Position numbers and translations under genes: made by a program. A stretch of DNA of 64,000 bases from Azospirillum melinis (GTDB taxonomy: Bacteria; Pseudomonadota; Alphaproteobacteria; Azospirillales; Azospirillaceae). The notes under the pieces are model-generated. The model saw nothing but the letters and a program-made list of their open reading frames with translations. It was not told the origin of the DNA and ran no database searches. The DNA is taken from positions 110,444 to 174,443 of the forward strand of contig NZ_WHOS01000009.1 of assembly GCF_013340935.1 (NCBI RefSeq). The letters run 5' to 3'. Numbering within the stretch: the first letter of the stretch is position 1; every line of letters begins with the position of its first letter. This document shows positions 21,212 through 29,667 of the stretch, piece after piece.

Positions 21212-21250
21212 TTGTGCATACTAGTATACAAGTTAGCCGGTCATTGTCAA
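21212..21250 (-). promoter_or_regulatory. kdgT promoter with overlapping GntR/FadR-type operator
   Basis: Reading the minus strand, TTGACA (21245-21250) and TATACT (21223-21228) are separated by 16 bases, a near-consensus sigma-70 promoter. The -10 hexamer is embedded in the perfect palindrome ATACTAGTAT (21218-21227), flanked by TTGT and ACAAG, giving a TTGT...ATAC-TA-GTAT...ACAA layout typical of FadR-subfamily GntR repressors. Repressor binding would block RNA polymerase, with relief by a sugar-acid inducer. The regulator gene is not in the window. Confidence 0.75.
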
Positions 21251-21441
21251 AGCGGCTGATTGTCAGCCGCGACAGGTTGTCGCGCCGGGCGGGAAGCGGA
21301 GGAGCGGGACGGGGAGGCCGGCGAGGCAGCATGCCGGAAGCAGCGCGCAGGGCTGCGGCCGGACCGGGGTCGGCCCAATGTCGATGCGGGTTACGGGTGC
21401 GGGCCCGCCGATGCAGGTGGCGGAACCGGCGGGACAGACGC
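21251..21441. other. Gap between kdgT promoter and response-regulator operon
   Basis: Together with the kdgT leader this makes a gene-free interval of 335 bases. Apart from the kdgT promoter/operator, I see no convincing gene, tRNA or terminator here. The minus-strand light-sensing operon ends at 21442 without a clear T-tailed hairpin. Confidence 0.4.
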
Positions 21442-21810
21442 TCAGCGCGGCCGGTGGCGGGCGAGGGCGTCGGTGATGTCGATGTCGCGGAACGGCTTGC
21501 CGATCACCGGCCGGGTGCGGTGGGCATCGGGCAGGCCCTCGGCCCCATGGCCGGTGGTGAAGATGAAGGGGATGCCGGCGCCGGCCAGCCGGTCGGCCAC
21601 CGCGTCCACCCGCTCGCCACGCAGATTGACGTCGAGCAGCGCGATGTCGAATCCGCCCGCTTCGATCATTTCCAACGCCGCGGACACCGAACCCGCCGGG
21701 CCGAGACAGGCGACTCCCTGGTCGATCAGGGCATCCTCCAGGCTCATGGCGATCAGCGGTTCGTCTTCGACGATCAGGACGGTCAGGTTCGACAGATTAG
21801 CGTCGGTCAC
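21442..21810 (-). CDS. Single-domain response regulator
   Basis: A 122-residue stand-alone receiver domain. Acidic pocket and phospho-acceptor are seen in VLIVEDEPLIAMSLED and DIALLDVNLRGE; the switch threonine is in FIFTTGH and the conserved lysine in IGKPF. There is no output domain. The best start is a GTG at 21810 whose bases overlap the TGA of the upstream kinase gene (GTGA), as is usual in coupled operons; an ATG at 21852 would overlap by 46 bases. Together with the HWE kinase it probably forms a phosphorelay. Similar CheY-like proteins pair with HWE/HisKA2 kinases. Confidence 0.85.
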   Translation of the reverse strand: MTDANLSNLTVLIVEDEPLIAMSLEDALIDQGVACLGPAGSVSAALEMIEAGGFDIALLDVNLRGERVDAVADRLAGAGIPFIFTTGHGAEGLPDAHRTRPVIGKPFRDIDITDALARHRPR

Positions 21811-23312
21811 TGCGGGCTCACTCGCGACGACAGAGGAATGACAAGCCGGCATCGCACGCCGGCGGTTTCGAAAGCAAGGGCGACATCGCCCTCCAACTCA
21901 TGCGCCAGACCACGCTCGATCAGGCGGGAACCGAAGCCGCGGCGGGTCGGCGGCACCACCGGCGGCCCCCCGCTCTCGCGCCAGCGCAGCACCAGCGCAC
22001 CGCCCCGGTCGGATCGGCCCCCGATTTGACCGGAACCGATTTGGCTCATGCCGTCGCGCACCAATGTTTGCCCCGGTCTGACGATTTCCCAATCCAGGTC
22101 GACACGGCCGTTTTCCGCCGACAGCGCGCCATATTTCGCGGCGTTGGTGGCAAGCTCGTGAAAGGCAAGGTGCAGCGACACCGCCACACCGGTGGTCAGA
22201 TTGACCGGCGGACCGCCAACCTTCACGCGCCCGGCATGGACATGGGGCTCCAGCGTCAGCGCGGCGATCTCGCTCAGCGAGGCGCCCTGCCAATGGCGGC
22301 GGGTCAGCAGATCGTGGGCCTGGGCCAGAGCGCGCAGGCGGGACTGGAAGGCATCGGGAAAGGCCTCCACCGACGGGGCGGCGCGCAGGGTCTGCTTGGC
22401 GATGGACTGCACCATCGCCAGCGTGTTCTTGACCCGGTGGTTCAGCTCCTCCAGCAGCAACAGCTGCCGCTCCTCGGCCTTCTTGCGGTCGGTGATATTC
22501 AGCGAAACGCCGGCCAGCCCGGTCGCCGTGCCGTCCTTGTCATAGACGGCACGGCCGCGCACCTGCACCCAATGGACGCTGCCGTCAGGCCAGATCGTGC
22601 GGTATTCCATGTCAAGCGGCGAGCCGCTGCCCACCGCCTGCCGGACCATCGCCTTCTGATGCTCGCGGTCGTCGGGATGGACATGCTCCAGCAGCCGTTC
22701 GTAGGTCGGGATCTCCGCCGGATCGGCCAAGCCGAGGTTTGCGGCGCAGATCGACGAGACGCGCAGCCGGTTGGTCGCCAGCGTCAGTTCCCAGGATCCC
22801 AGCCGCCCGGCCTCCAGCGCGAAGCGCAGCCGCGCCTCGCTCTCAGCCAGCGCGGCGCGCTTGTCGGTCAGCTCGTTGCGGTCGCGCGCCTCGATCAGGG
22901 CGCGACGGACCACCACCTGCAGCCGCTCCATCCGCAGCTTCACGACATAGTCGGTGGCGCCCTTCTTCAGCGCCTCGATGGCGTTCTCCTCGCCCAGCAT
23001 GCCGGACACGAAGATGAAGGGCACCCGCGGCAGGCGGTCGCGCGCGATGGCCAGCGCCGACATGCCGTCGAAATCGGGCAGGTCGAAGTCGGACAGGATC
23101 AGGTCGAAGGGGCCGCCGCCGGTGACCGCCTCGATGAAGGCCTGCCGCGTCTCGACGCGATGGACGTCGAACGCATGGTCGTCGATCATCAGAAGATGTT
23201 CGCGCACCAGATCGGCGTCGATGCCGCTGTCCTCCAGCAGGAGGACACGGCAGGGCGTCGGCGGGTCCAGACCCGCGGTATCACCGGCGGCGGTGTCGAT
23301 CACGTCAGCCAT
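21807..23312 (-). CDS. Hybrid receiver-PAS-HWE histidine kinase
   Basis: A 501-residue cytoplasmic kinase, with no membrane segment. The N-terminal receiver (about 20-140; LLLEDSGIDADLV, LILSDFDLPDFDG, FVSGM) is followed by a PAS domain (about 155-280; DMEYRTIWPDGSVHWVQVRG, ITDRKKAEE) and an HWE/HisKA2-type kinase region with the phospho-histidine in LLLEELNHRVKNTLAMVQS and an N-box HELATNAAKYGALS. The domain order receiver-PAS-kinase suggests that phosphoryl input from the bacteriophytochrome through the adjacent Rcp-like protein could set its activity, but this is inference. Start and stop overlap those of the flanking genes. Confidence 0.88.
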   Translation of the reverse strand: MADVIDTAAGDTAGLDPPTPCRVLLLEDSGIDADLVREHLLMIDDHAFDVHRVETRQAFIEAVTGGGPFDLILSDFDLPDFDGMSALAIARDRLPRVPFIFVSGMLGEENAIEALKKGATDYVVKLRMERLQVVVRRALIEARDRNELTDKRAALAESEARLRFALEAGRLGSWELTLATNRLRVSSICAANLGLADPAEIPTYERLLEHVHPDDREHQKAMVRQAVGSGSPLDMEYRTIWPDGSVHWVQVRGRAVYDKDGTATGLAGVSLNITDRKKAEERQLLLLEELNHRVKNTLAMVQSIAKQTLRAAPSVEAFPDAFQSRLRALAQAHDLLTRRHWQGASLSEIAALTLEPHVHAGRVKVGGPPVNLTTGVAVSLHLAFHELATNAAKYGALSAENGRVDLDWEIVRPGQTLVRDGMSQIGSGQIGGRSDRGGALVLRWRESGGPPVVPPTRRGFGSRLIERGLAHELEGDVALAFETAGVRCRLVIPLSSRVSPQ

Positions 23313-23785
23313 CAGGTGCCGCGCGGCCGGCGGGGATGGCAGCCGGGCGGCGGCTCGTTCAGAATCGCCCAGAAACTGCCGATGTCGCGGATCGCGTCGA
23401 AGAACTCCTTGAAGCCGACCGGCTTGACCACGAAGGCGTTCACCCCCAACCGGTAGCTGCGGACGAGATCCTGCTCCTCCTTGGAGGAGGTCAGCATGAC
23501 GACGGGGATGGCGCGGGTGTTCTCGTTCGCCTTGATCCGCTGCAATACCTCGATCCCGTCCACCTTCGGCAACTTGATGTCGAGGATGATGACGGCCGGA
23601 TATTTCGGGTCGGTCGGCTTCGACACCGCCTCCCCATCCTCGCGGAACAGGTAGGACAGCGCCTCCGCCCCATCGCGGGCGACGACGATGTCGTTGGCGA
23701 GTTGCGCCTCGGCGAACGCCTCCAGCGTCAGCTCCAGGTCCTTCGGGTTGTCCTCGACCAGCAGGATCGGTTTCAGCGTGGCCAT
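23312..23785 (-). CDS. Rcp1-type response regulator
   Basis: A 157-residue receiver with the long loop characteristic of phytochrome partners: ILLVEDNPKDLELTLEAF, DGAEALSYLF, then the acceptor aspartate in VIILDIKLPKVDG, VVMLTSS and VVKPVGF. Proteins of this kind (Rcp1, bacteriophytochrome response regulators) accept phosphate directly from phytochrome kinases. It begins four bases after the bacteriophytochrome stop, and its own stop overlaps the start of the hybrid kinase by one base. Identification from sequence plus context is strong. Confidence 0.9.
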   Translation of the reverse strand: MATLKPILLVEDNPKDLELTLEAFAEAQLANDIVVARDGAEALSYLFREDGEAVSKPTDPKYPAVIILDIKLPKVDGIEVLQRIKANENTRAIPVVMLTSSKEEQDLVRSYRLGVNAFVVKPVGFKEFFDAIRDIGSFWAILNEPPPGCHPRRPRGT

Positions 23786-23789
23786 GGGG

Positions 23790-26048
23790 CTACCTCGATT
23801 CGGCGGCGACGGACCGCGGCAGGGAGAAATGGAAGGTGGCGCCATGATCCAGCTTGCCTTCCGCCCAGACACGCCCGCCGTGGCGCTCCACGATGCGGCG
23901 GACATTGGCAAGCCCGATGCCGATGCCTTCGAACTCTTCCTCGCGGTGCAGGCGCTGGAATACGCCGAAGAGCTTGCCGGCATAGGCCATATCGAATCCA
24001 CGGCCATTGTCGCGGACGAAGAACTCATGCGCGTCGGCATTGGAACGGCACCCGACCTCGATCTCCGGATCGGTGCGGTCGCGGGTGTATTTGATGGCGT
24101 TGGACAGCAGATTCTGCACCACCAGCCGCAGCATGGTCGGGTCACCGGTCACGCCGGGCAGCGGATGCACCGTCCAGCGCAGGTTGCGGCCTTGCAGGTC
24201 CGGCTCCAGCAGATGCCGCACCTCGTCCACCAGCTGACCGACATCGACCTCCACCCGCGCCAGCGTGGCGCGGCCCAGCTGCGAGAAATGCAGCAACCCG
24301 TCGACCAGCCGCCCGGCCGAACTCGCCGCCTCGATGATGCTGTCCAGATAATGGCGTTCCCGCTCGCTCAGCTTGTCGCCCGCGCGGGACCGCAGCAGTT
24401 CGGCATAGCTGGTGACGTGCCGGAACGGAGCCCGCAGGTCGTGCGAGACCGAATAGGAAAAGGCGGCAAGCTCGCCGTTGCTGCGGCGCAGCTCCTCGTT
24501 CAGCGCGGCCATTTCTTCGGCCTTGCGCAGAACGATGCTGACGATGGCGTTGCGGAAATCGCCGGCCGCCTCGATCTCGCCATGGCGCCAGGGCAGGGAC
24601 TGGCCGCGCACCGTCTCCTTCCAGGCTTCGAAGGAACTGCGGGGCGATAGCCCGCCGCTGGAGTCCAGCGGCTTCTTGGGATCGCCGGCCCAGTCGATCG
24701 ACTGCACGATCTCCGGCCGGAACCACAGAAGATAGCTGGGGTGAAGCTGCGAGATGGAGATCGCCAGCAGGCCGCTGGCGGTCCGCTCCATCCCGGCGGC
24801 GGCCGGCATCTCGGCCGGAAGCTGGTGGCTGACGAACAGATCCTTGATGCCCTGTCCGGCCAGTTCGGCGGCGATGGCCTCGACCACCTCCTGCGGCGGG
24901 GTGCGGCCGATCAGCCGGCAGTCGCCGTCGAACAGGATCGCGGCGCCATCGGCGTTGACCAGTCCCAGCAGATCCTCGCGGTCCTCGCTCAGCCCGTCGA
25001 TGAAGCTCTCCGCCGCCGCCATATGGGCGAGCAGGCGGGCCTGCGTGCTCTTGGAGCGGATGCGATGGTCGGCATCCAGCGCCCGTTCCAGCGCGATCAT
25101 CTGGCTGGACAGCACCTGCCCGAGCAGGTCGCAGGCGGTGCGCACCGCGAAGGAAACCTGCCGCGGCTCCGCATGATGGCAGGAGATCAGGCCCCACAGC
25201 CTGTCGCCATCCATCACGGAGATCGACATTGAGGCCGGTGTGCCCATGTTCCGCATATATTCGAGATGCACCGGCGAGACGCTGCGCAGCACGGAAAAGC
25301 TGAGGTCCAGCGGCGGCGCATCCCATCTGCCGGACAGGATCGGGACCGGTTGGTAGCGGGCGTCGGCGATCAGCCGCAGGCGGTTCAGCGCATAGAGCCG
25401 CCGGGCCTGCTGCGGGATGTCGGACGCCGGAAAGCGCAGGCCGCGGTAGGAGGGCAGGCGGTCGTTCCCGTCCTCCGCGATGACGGTGCCGTTCCATTGC
25501 TCATCGAAGCGGTAGACCAGCACGCGGTCGAACCCGGTCAGCGCCCGCACCTCCGCGGCCGTGCTGGCCAGCAGGGCGTCGAAATCATGGGCGGCCTGCA
25601 TGCGGCGGATGCCTTCGCGCATCTGCGGGTACAGCGCCTCCAGCGTGCCGGCACCGGTGGCGGGCAGTTCCTCCAGCTCCAGGATCACCAGGGCACCCGA
25701 GCGGTGGGCGATGGCCTGATGGTCGGCAACGCTGCGCAGCTTGAGGATTTCGAGCTGCACCGGCTCCGTCGGAGCGTTGCGCAGTCCACGGATCAGCGAC
25801 GCCGTCGACGCGCAGTCGATCAGCCGGTCGACCGGCAGACCGAAGGCTTCGGCTGGCGGGCGGTTCAGCACCGCTCCGGCCTCGGCACTCGCGCAGACCA
25901 GACGCAGGCTGTCCGCCTCCACCGCCAGCAGATGGCCATGCGGCTGGATGCTGCCGGGAAGATGAATCGGTTCGCGCGCGCAGGCGTCGAGGTCGAACGT
26001 GCCCGCCATGGTCTGGGGCCACGGTTCCGGTCCGGTTGCAGGCGTCAC
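23790..26048 (-). CDS. bphP: Bacteriophytochrome histidine kinase
   Basis: A 752-residue red/far-red photoreceptor kinase. PAS2 domain at about 15-125 with the biliverdin-attaching Cys23 in LDACAREPIHLPGSIQPHG; GAF at about 145-310 with the hallmark FPASDIPQQAR; PHY at about 330-500; and a classical HisKA/HATPase module (phospho-histidine in SYSVSHDLRAP, N-box LVVQNLLSNAIKYT). The start is a GTG at 26048 supported by AAAGGA seven bases upstream; the alternative ATG at 26009 has no ribosome-binding site. A heme oxygenase (bphO) for biliverdin supply is not adjacent. First gene of a four-gene signalling operon. Confidence 0.95.
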   Translation of the reverse strand: MTPATGPEPWPQTMAGTFDLDACAREPIHLPGSIQPHGHLLAVEADSLRLVCASAEAGAVLNRPPAEAFGLPVDRLIDCASTASLIRGLRNAPTEPVQLEILKLRSVADHQAIAHRSGALVILELEELPATGAGTLEALYPQMREGIRRMQAAHDFDALLASTAAEVRALTGFDRVLVYRFDEQWNGTVIAEDGNDRLPSYRGLRFPASDIPQQARRLYALNRLRLIADARYQPVPILSGRWDAPPLDLSFSVLRSVSPVHLEYMRNMGTPASMSISVMDGDRLWGLISCHHAEPRQVSFAVRTACDLLGQVLSSQMIALERALDADHRIRSKSTQARLLAHMAAAESFIDGLSEDREDLLGLVNADGAAILFDGDCRLIGRTPPQEVVEAIAAELAGQGIKDLFVSHQLPAEMPAAAGMERTASGLLAISISQLHPSYLLWFRPEIVQSIDWAGDPKKPLDSSGGLSPRSSFEAWKETVRGQSLPWRHGEIEAAGDFRNAIVSIVLRKAEEMAALNEELRRSNGELAAFSYSVSHDLRAPFRHVTSYAELLRSRAGDKLSERERHYLDSIIEAASSAGRLVDGLLHFSQLGRATLARVEVDVGQLVDEVRHLLEPDLQGRNLRWTVHPLPGVTGDPTMLRLVVQNLLSNAIKYTRDRTDPEIEVGCRSNADAHEFFVRDNGRGFDMAYAGKLFGVFQRLHREEEFEGIGIGLANVRRIVERHGGRVWAEGKLDHGATFHFSLPRSVAAESR

Positions 26049-27395
<1,347 letters not shown>

Positions 27396-27417
27396 ACGGG
27401 CGGGGCAGGGCAGGGAC

Positions 27418-27504
27418 TCAGAAGATCAGCTTCAGGATGCCGGTGACGACCAGCAGGCCGATGATGAAGATGATCAGGATGGCCCAGCCGAGAATCTTGA
27501 GCAT
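27418..27504 (-). CDS. 28-residue membrane microprotein
   Basis: A short open frame starting at ATG 27504 with a good ribosome-binding site (GAAGGA, eight bases upstream) encodes MLKILGWAILIIFIIGLLVV followed by TGILKLIF and a TGA stop. It is a single hydrophobic helix with lysines near both ends, the profile of real inner-membrane microproteins. The frame faces the preceding nitronate monooxygenase convergently. I do not recognise a named family. The match of helix, start signal and stop makes translation likely, but it is unproven. Confidence 0.6.
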   Translation of the reverse strand: MLKILGWAILIIFIIGLLVVTGILKLIF

Positions 27505-27822
27505 GGTGTGGTCCTTCAATCGCCTCGTTGGCAGCGCCACCGGCATCCGGTGACGCCACGGTCATGCTTGGAACAACCCGCAAGGCCGTACAGGGGTTCC
27601 CGCCGGGCGGGCAAAGACGCAGCAGGCCATGTACCGCGCTGGGAGAGCCCGGTCCGGCCGGTGCGCAAGAAACGCATAATCATTCTTATGGAAATTAATT
27701 GCTGCAGGAGGGCCAATTCTCAGGGAAATCCCCTATGGGAAAATTGCCTGTCGCCGCGCAGGACTTCCGGCCCCGGCCGCGTATAAAAGCCTGACAGCAA
27801 CCGGGAGCGGGCGGAAGACGGC
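27505..27822. other. Intergenic region upstream of the ECF sigma operon
   Basis: A 318-base divergent interval between the microprotein and the ECF sigma factor gene. It includes two GGGAA motifs (27723 and 27738) that could be -35 elements of an autoregulated ECF promoter, and an AT-rich patch near 27670-27710. I find no gene or clear hairpin terminator. Promoter assignment remains weak. Confidence 0.35.
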
Positions 27823-28398
27823 GTGAAGCCTACCGAGGAGACGGCGACGGACGAGGCGTTGATGGCGGACGCTGCGGCCGGTGACCGGAAAGCGTTTGGA
27901 ACGCTCACGCGCCGGCATCTGCGCCGCAGCATCGCCTTGGCCCAACGGGTTGTCGGGAACGCCGCCGACGCCGAAGAGGTCGCGCAGGATGCCTTCCTGC
28001 AGATCTGGGCCAACGCCGACCGCTGGCGCGGCGACGGAACCCGCTTCACGACCTGGCTGTACAGGATCGTGGTGAACCGTGCCATCGACTATAAGCGGCG
28101 GCGCAGCTTCGCCCCCCTGGATGCCGCCGACGAGATCGCCGACCCGGCCTGGAGCGCCGAAACGGTGATCGACGGCATCCGGATCGGCGCTGCGGTGGAT
28201 GCCGCGATCGCCGCCCTTCCCGAGCGGCAGCGGGCGGCGCTCAGCCTTTGCTACCATGAGGAGATGACGTGCGCTGAAGCATCGGAAATACTGCAGGTGT
28301 CTGTTTCGGCTATGGAAAGTCTGCTGGTCCGGGCGCGCCGCGTTGTGCGGGCCCGGCTTCAACCCCTGATCCGTCAGAAGGACGGTGCTCGGTCATGA
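27823..28398 (+). CDS. ECF-type RNA polymerase sigma factor
   Basis: A 191-residue extracytoplasmic-function sigma factor. Region 2 is at about 20-90 (RVVGNAADAEEVAQDAFLQIWANADRW, followed by FTTWLYRIVVNRAIDYKRRR) and region 4 at about 130-180 (ALPERQRAALSLCYHEEMTCAEASEIL, then SVSAMESLLVRARR). GTG start at 27823 after GGAAG. The next two genes overlap it and each other, encoding a membrane protein with anti-sigma features and a periplasmic metal-sensor-like protein. This sigma/anti-sigma/sensor order parallels the CnrH-CnrY-CnrX logic of heavy-metal response, so a metal or envelope-stress signal is likely. Confidence 0.93.
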   Translation: MKPTEETATDEALMADAAAGDRKAFGTLTRRHLRRSIALAQRVVGNAADAEEVAQDAFLQIWANADRWRGDGTRFTTWLYRIVVNRAIDYKRRRSFAPLDAADEIADPAWSAETVIDGIRIGAAVDAAIAALPERQRAALSLCYHEEMTCAEASEILQVSVSAMESLLVRARRVVRARLQPLIRQKDGARS

Positions 28399-28823
28399 CG
28401 CTCAAAGAGTTCAAACGCTACGCCGAGGCCTATGGCGCCGATCTGGACCGCTGGCCGCGTTCGGCCCGGGTCGATGCCCTGGCCCTTCTGGACGACAGTG
28501 CCGAAGCCCGCGACCTGCTGGCCGATGCCGCCGTCACCGACGCGCTGCTCGACGCCGCTTCGACCCCGCTGGTCTCATCCCGGCGCGAGGCCGAGGTTTT
28601 CGACCGCATTGCCGACTGTCTGGCGCAGCGGATCGTGCCCGAATTCGTGCCGTGGTTCCTGTCGCGGCCGCCCTTCCGCCCTGCCCCGCTGGCCGGGTTC
28701 CTGGCCGGCATGGCGCTGGTCGGCTTCCTCAGCTACAGCCAGGGCCTGATTTCCTTCGAAAAGACGAGCACGCCTGGCCTGTCCGGCGTGATGATCGTCA
28801 GCTATCTGGGAGACACGCGATGA
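28395..28823 (+). CDS. Putative membrane-bound anti-sigma factor
   Basis: A 142-residue protein with a soluble N-terminal half containing YGADLDRWPRSAR, a motif often seen in small alphaproteobacterial proteins encoded after ECF sigma genes, then a single transmembrane helix at about 98-114 (PLAGFLAGMALVGFLSY) and a short periplasmic tail. The ATG overlaps the sigma stop (ATGA), so expression is coupled and equimolar. By position and topology it should bind and silence the sigma factor, but no named anti-sigma domain is recognisable by eye. Confidence 0.65.
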   Translation: MTLKEFKRYAEAYGADLDRWPRSARVDALALLDDSAEARDLLADAAVTDALLDAASTPLVSSRREAEVFDRIADCLAQRIVPEFVPWFLSRPPFRPAPLAGFLAGMALVGFLSYSQGLISFEKTSTPGLSGVMIVSYLGDTR

Positions 28824-29263
28824 CGCCGTCGATCCGGCGCCGCTGGCCCTGGTTCCTCCTGGTCGGGTCCCTTGCGCTCAACATGCTGGCCGGCGGCTTC
28901 GTCGTCGCCCACAGCTTCCGCCCGCCCCCGCCGCCCGGCGGGCCGGACCGGATGCTGGAACGCTTCGTCGAGGACGTGTCGCAACGCCTGTCGCCGACCG
29001 ATGCCGCGGTCCTGCGCAAGGCGCTGGACGACGCCCGCCCGCTGTTCGTCCGCATGCATGTCAGCCGGGAGGAGTTCACCCCCCGTCTGCGCACCGCCCT
29101 GATGGCCCAGCCCTTCGATGCGGCCGGCGTCAAGGCCATGTTCGACAGCGTCCACGCCACCGACGCCGCCTTGCGAAGCGAGATCGAGGCGCGCGTCGTC
29201 GATACCCTTTCCCGTCTCTCCCCCGAAGGCCGCCTGCGTTTGGCTGAAAGCCGCCTTCCCTGA
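28820..29263 (+). CDS. Periplasmic heavy-metal sensor/resistance-like protein
   Basis: A 147-residue protein anchored by one N-terminal helix (WFLLVGSLALNMLAGGFVVAH), with a periplasmic, helix-rich domain containing SRLSPTDA/LRKALDDARPLF and LSPEGRLRLAE-type motifs. This matches the metal-resistance family that includes CnrX/NccX and is related to Spy/CpxP. It probably senses an envelope or metal signal and passes it to the anti-sigma protein whose gene overlaps it by four bases. Potential metal ligands are few (His and Met near MHVSREEF), so the ligand is unclear. Confidence 0.75.
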   Translation: MTPSIRRRWPWFLLVGSLALNMLAGGFVVAHSFRPPPPPGGPDRMLERFVEDVSQRLSPTDAAVLRKALDDARPLFVRMHVSREEFTPRLRTALMAQPFDAAGVKAMFDSVHATDAALRSEIEARVVDTLSRLSPEGRLRLAESRLP

Positions 29264-29302
29264 TCCTTTCGGTTTCGACCGGCGGCAGACACATCCGGGG
29301 TC

Positions 29303-29344
29303 AGGCCGGGGCGGCATGTCCGTCCCGGCCTCTTTTCCTTTATT
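29303..29344 (+). terminator. Terminator of the ECF sigma operon
   Basis: AGGCCGGGGCGG pairs with CCGTCCCGGCCT over 12 bases (one G-T wobble), loop CATGT, followed by CTTTTCCTTTATT. Strong rho-independent terminator 40 bases after the metal-sensor gene. Confidence 0.88.
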
Positions 29345-29364
29345 CGGAAACAGGCTGAGCAAGC

Positions 29365-29406
29365 GAAAAAGAAAAGGCGGCCAGACGGTATCGCCGCCAG
29401 GCCGCC
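29365..29406 (-). terminator. Orphan minus-strand terminator
   Basis: On the minus strand GGCGGCC and GGCCGCC (29400-29406 with 29376-29382) form a stem followed by TTTTCTTTTTC. No minus-strand gene ends here; the next upstream sequence on that strand is the tex leader. It may end a small RNA or antisense transcript starting within 29410-29670. A shorter alternative pairing (GGCGGC/GCCGCC, 29376-29381 with 29393-29398) is also possible. Confidence 0.5.
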
Positions 29407-29667
29407 CTTAAGTTGGTTCGGGAGGAAACGCAACCAAGTTGCACGGAAAGATATAGGCCGATATGGTTAACGGCTGATGAATGGAGGGGAGAAATCGCCC
29501 CCTACCACTTATTTGCGAAGAACATCGCTGCATGGTCACGCTGACGGTTAAACCGCCCTGCCTCTCCGCTCTGCCCATCTGACGAAAGGCCGGGGTGGCG
29601 TCACCCGGCCCCGACGCGCTATGACAGACGCCCGTTGTTTCGTCACCAGTCCGCAGGTCCCTGCCTC
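29407..29667. other. Leader region upstream of tex
   Basis: The gap between the sigma operon and tex is 404 bases, including the two terminators above. The remainder contains an AT-rich stretch near 29445-29480 that could hold a promoter in either direction, and a GC-rich hairpin (GGCCGGG/CCCGGCC, 29588-29610) without a T tract. No coding sequence is convincing. Confidence 0.4.

Noticed and set aside
29588..29610. Terminator just before tex
   Set aside because: The GGCCGGG/CCCGGCC hairpin has no T tract on either side, and it lies within the likely tex leader.
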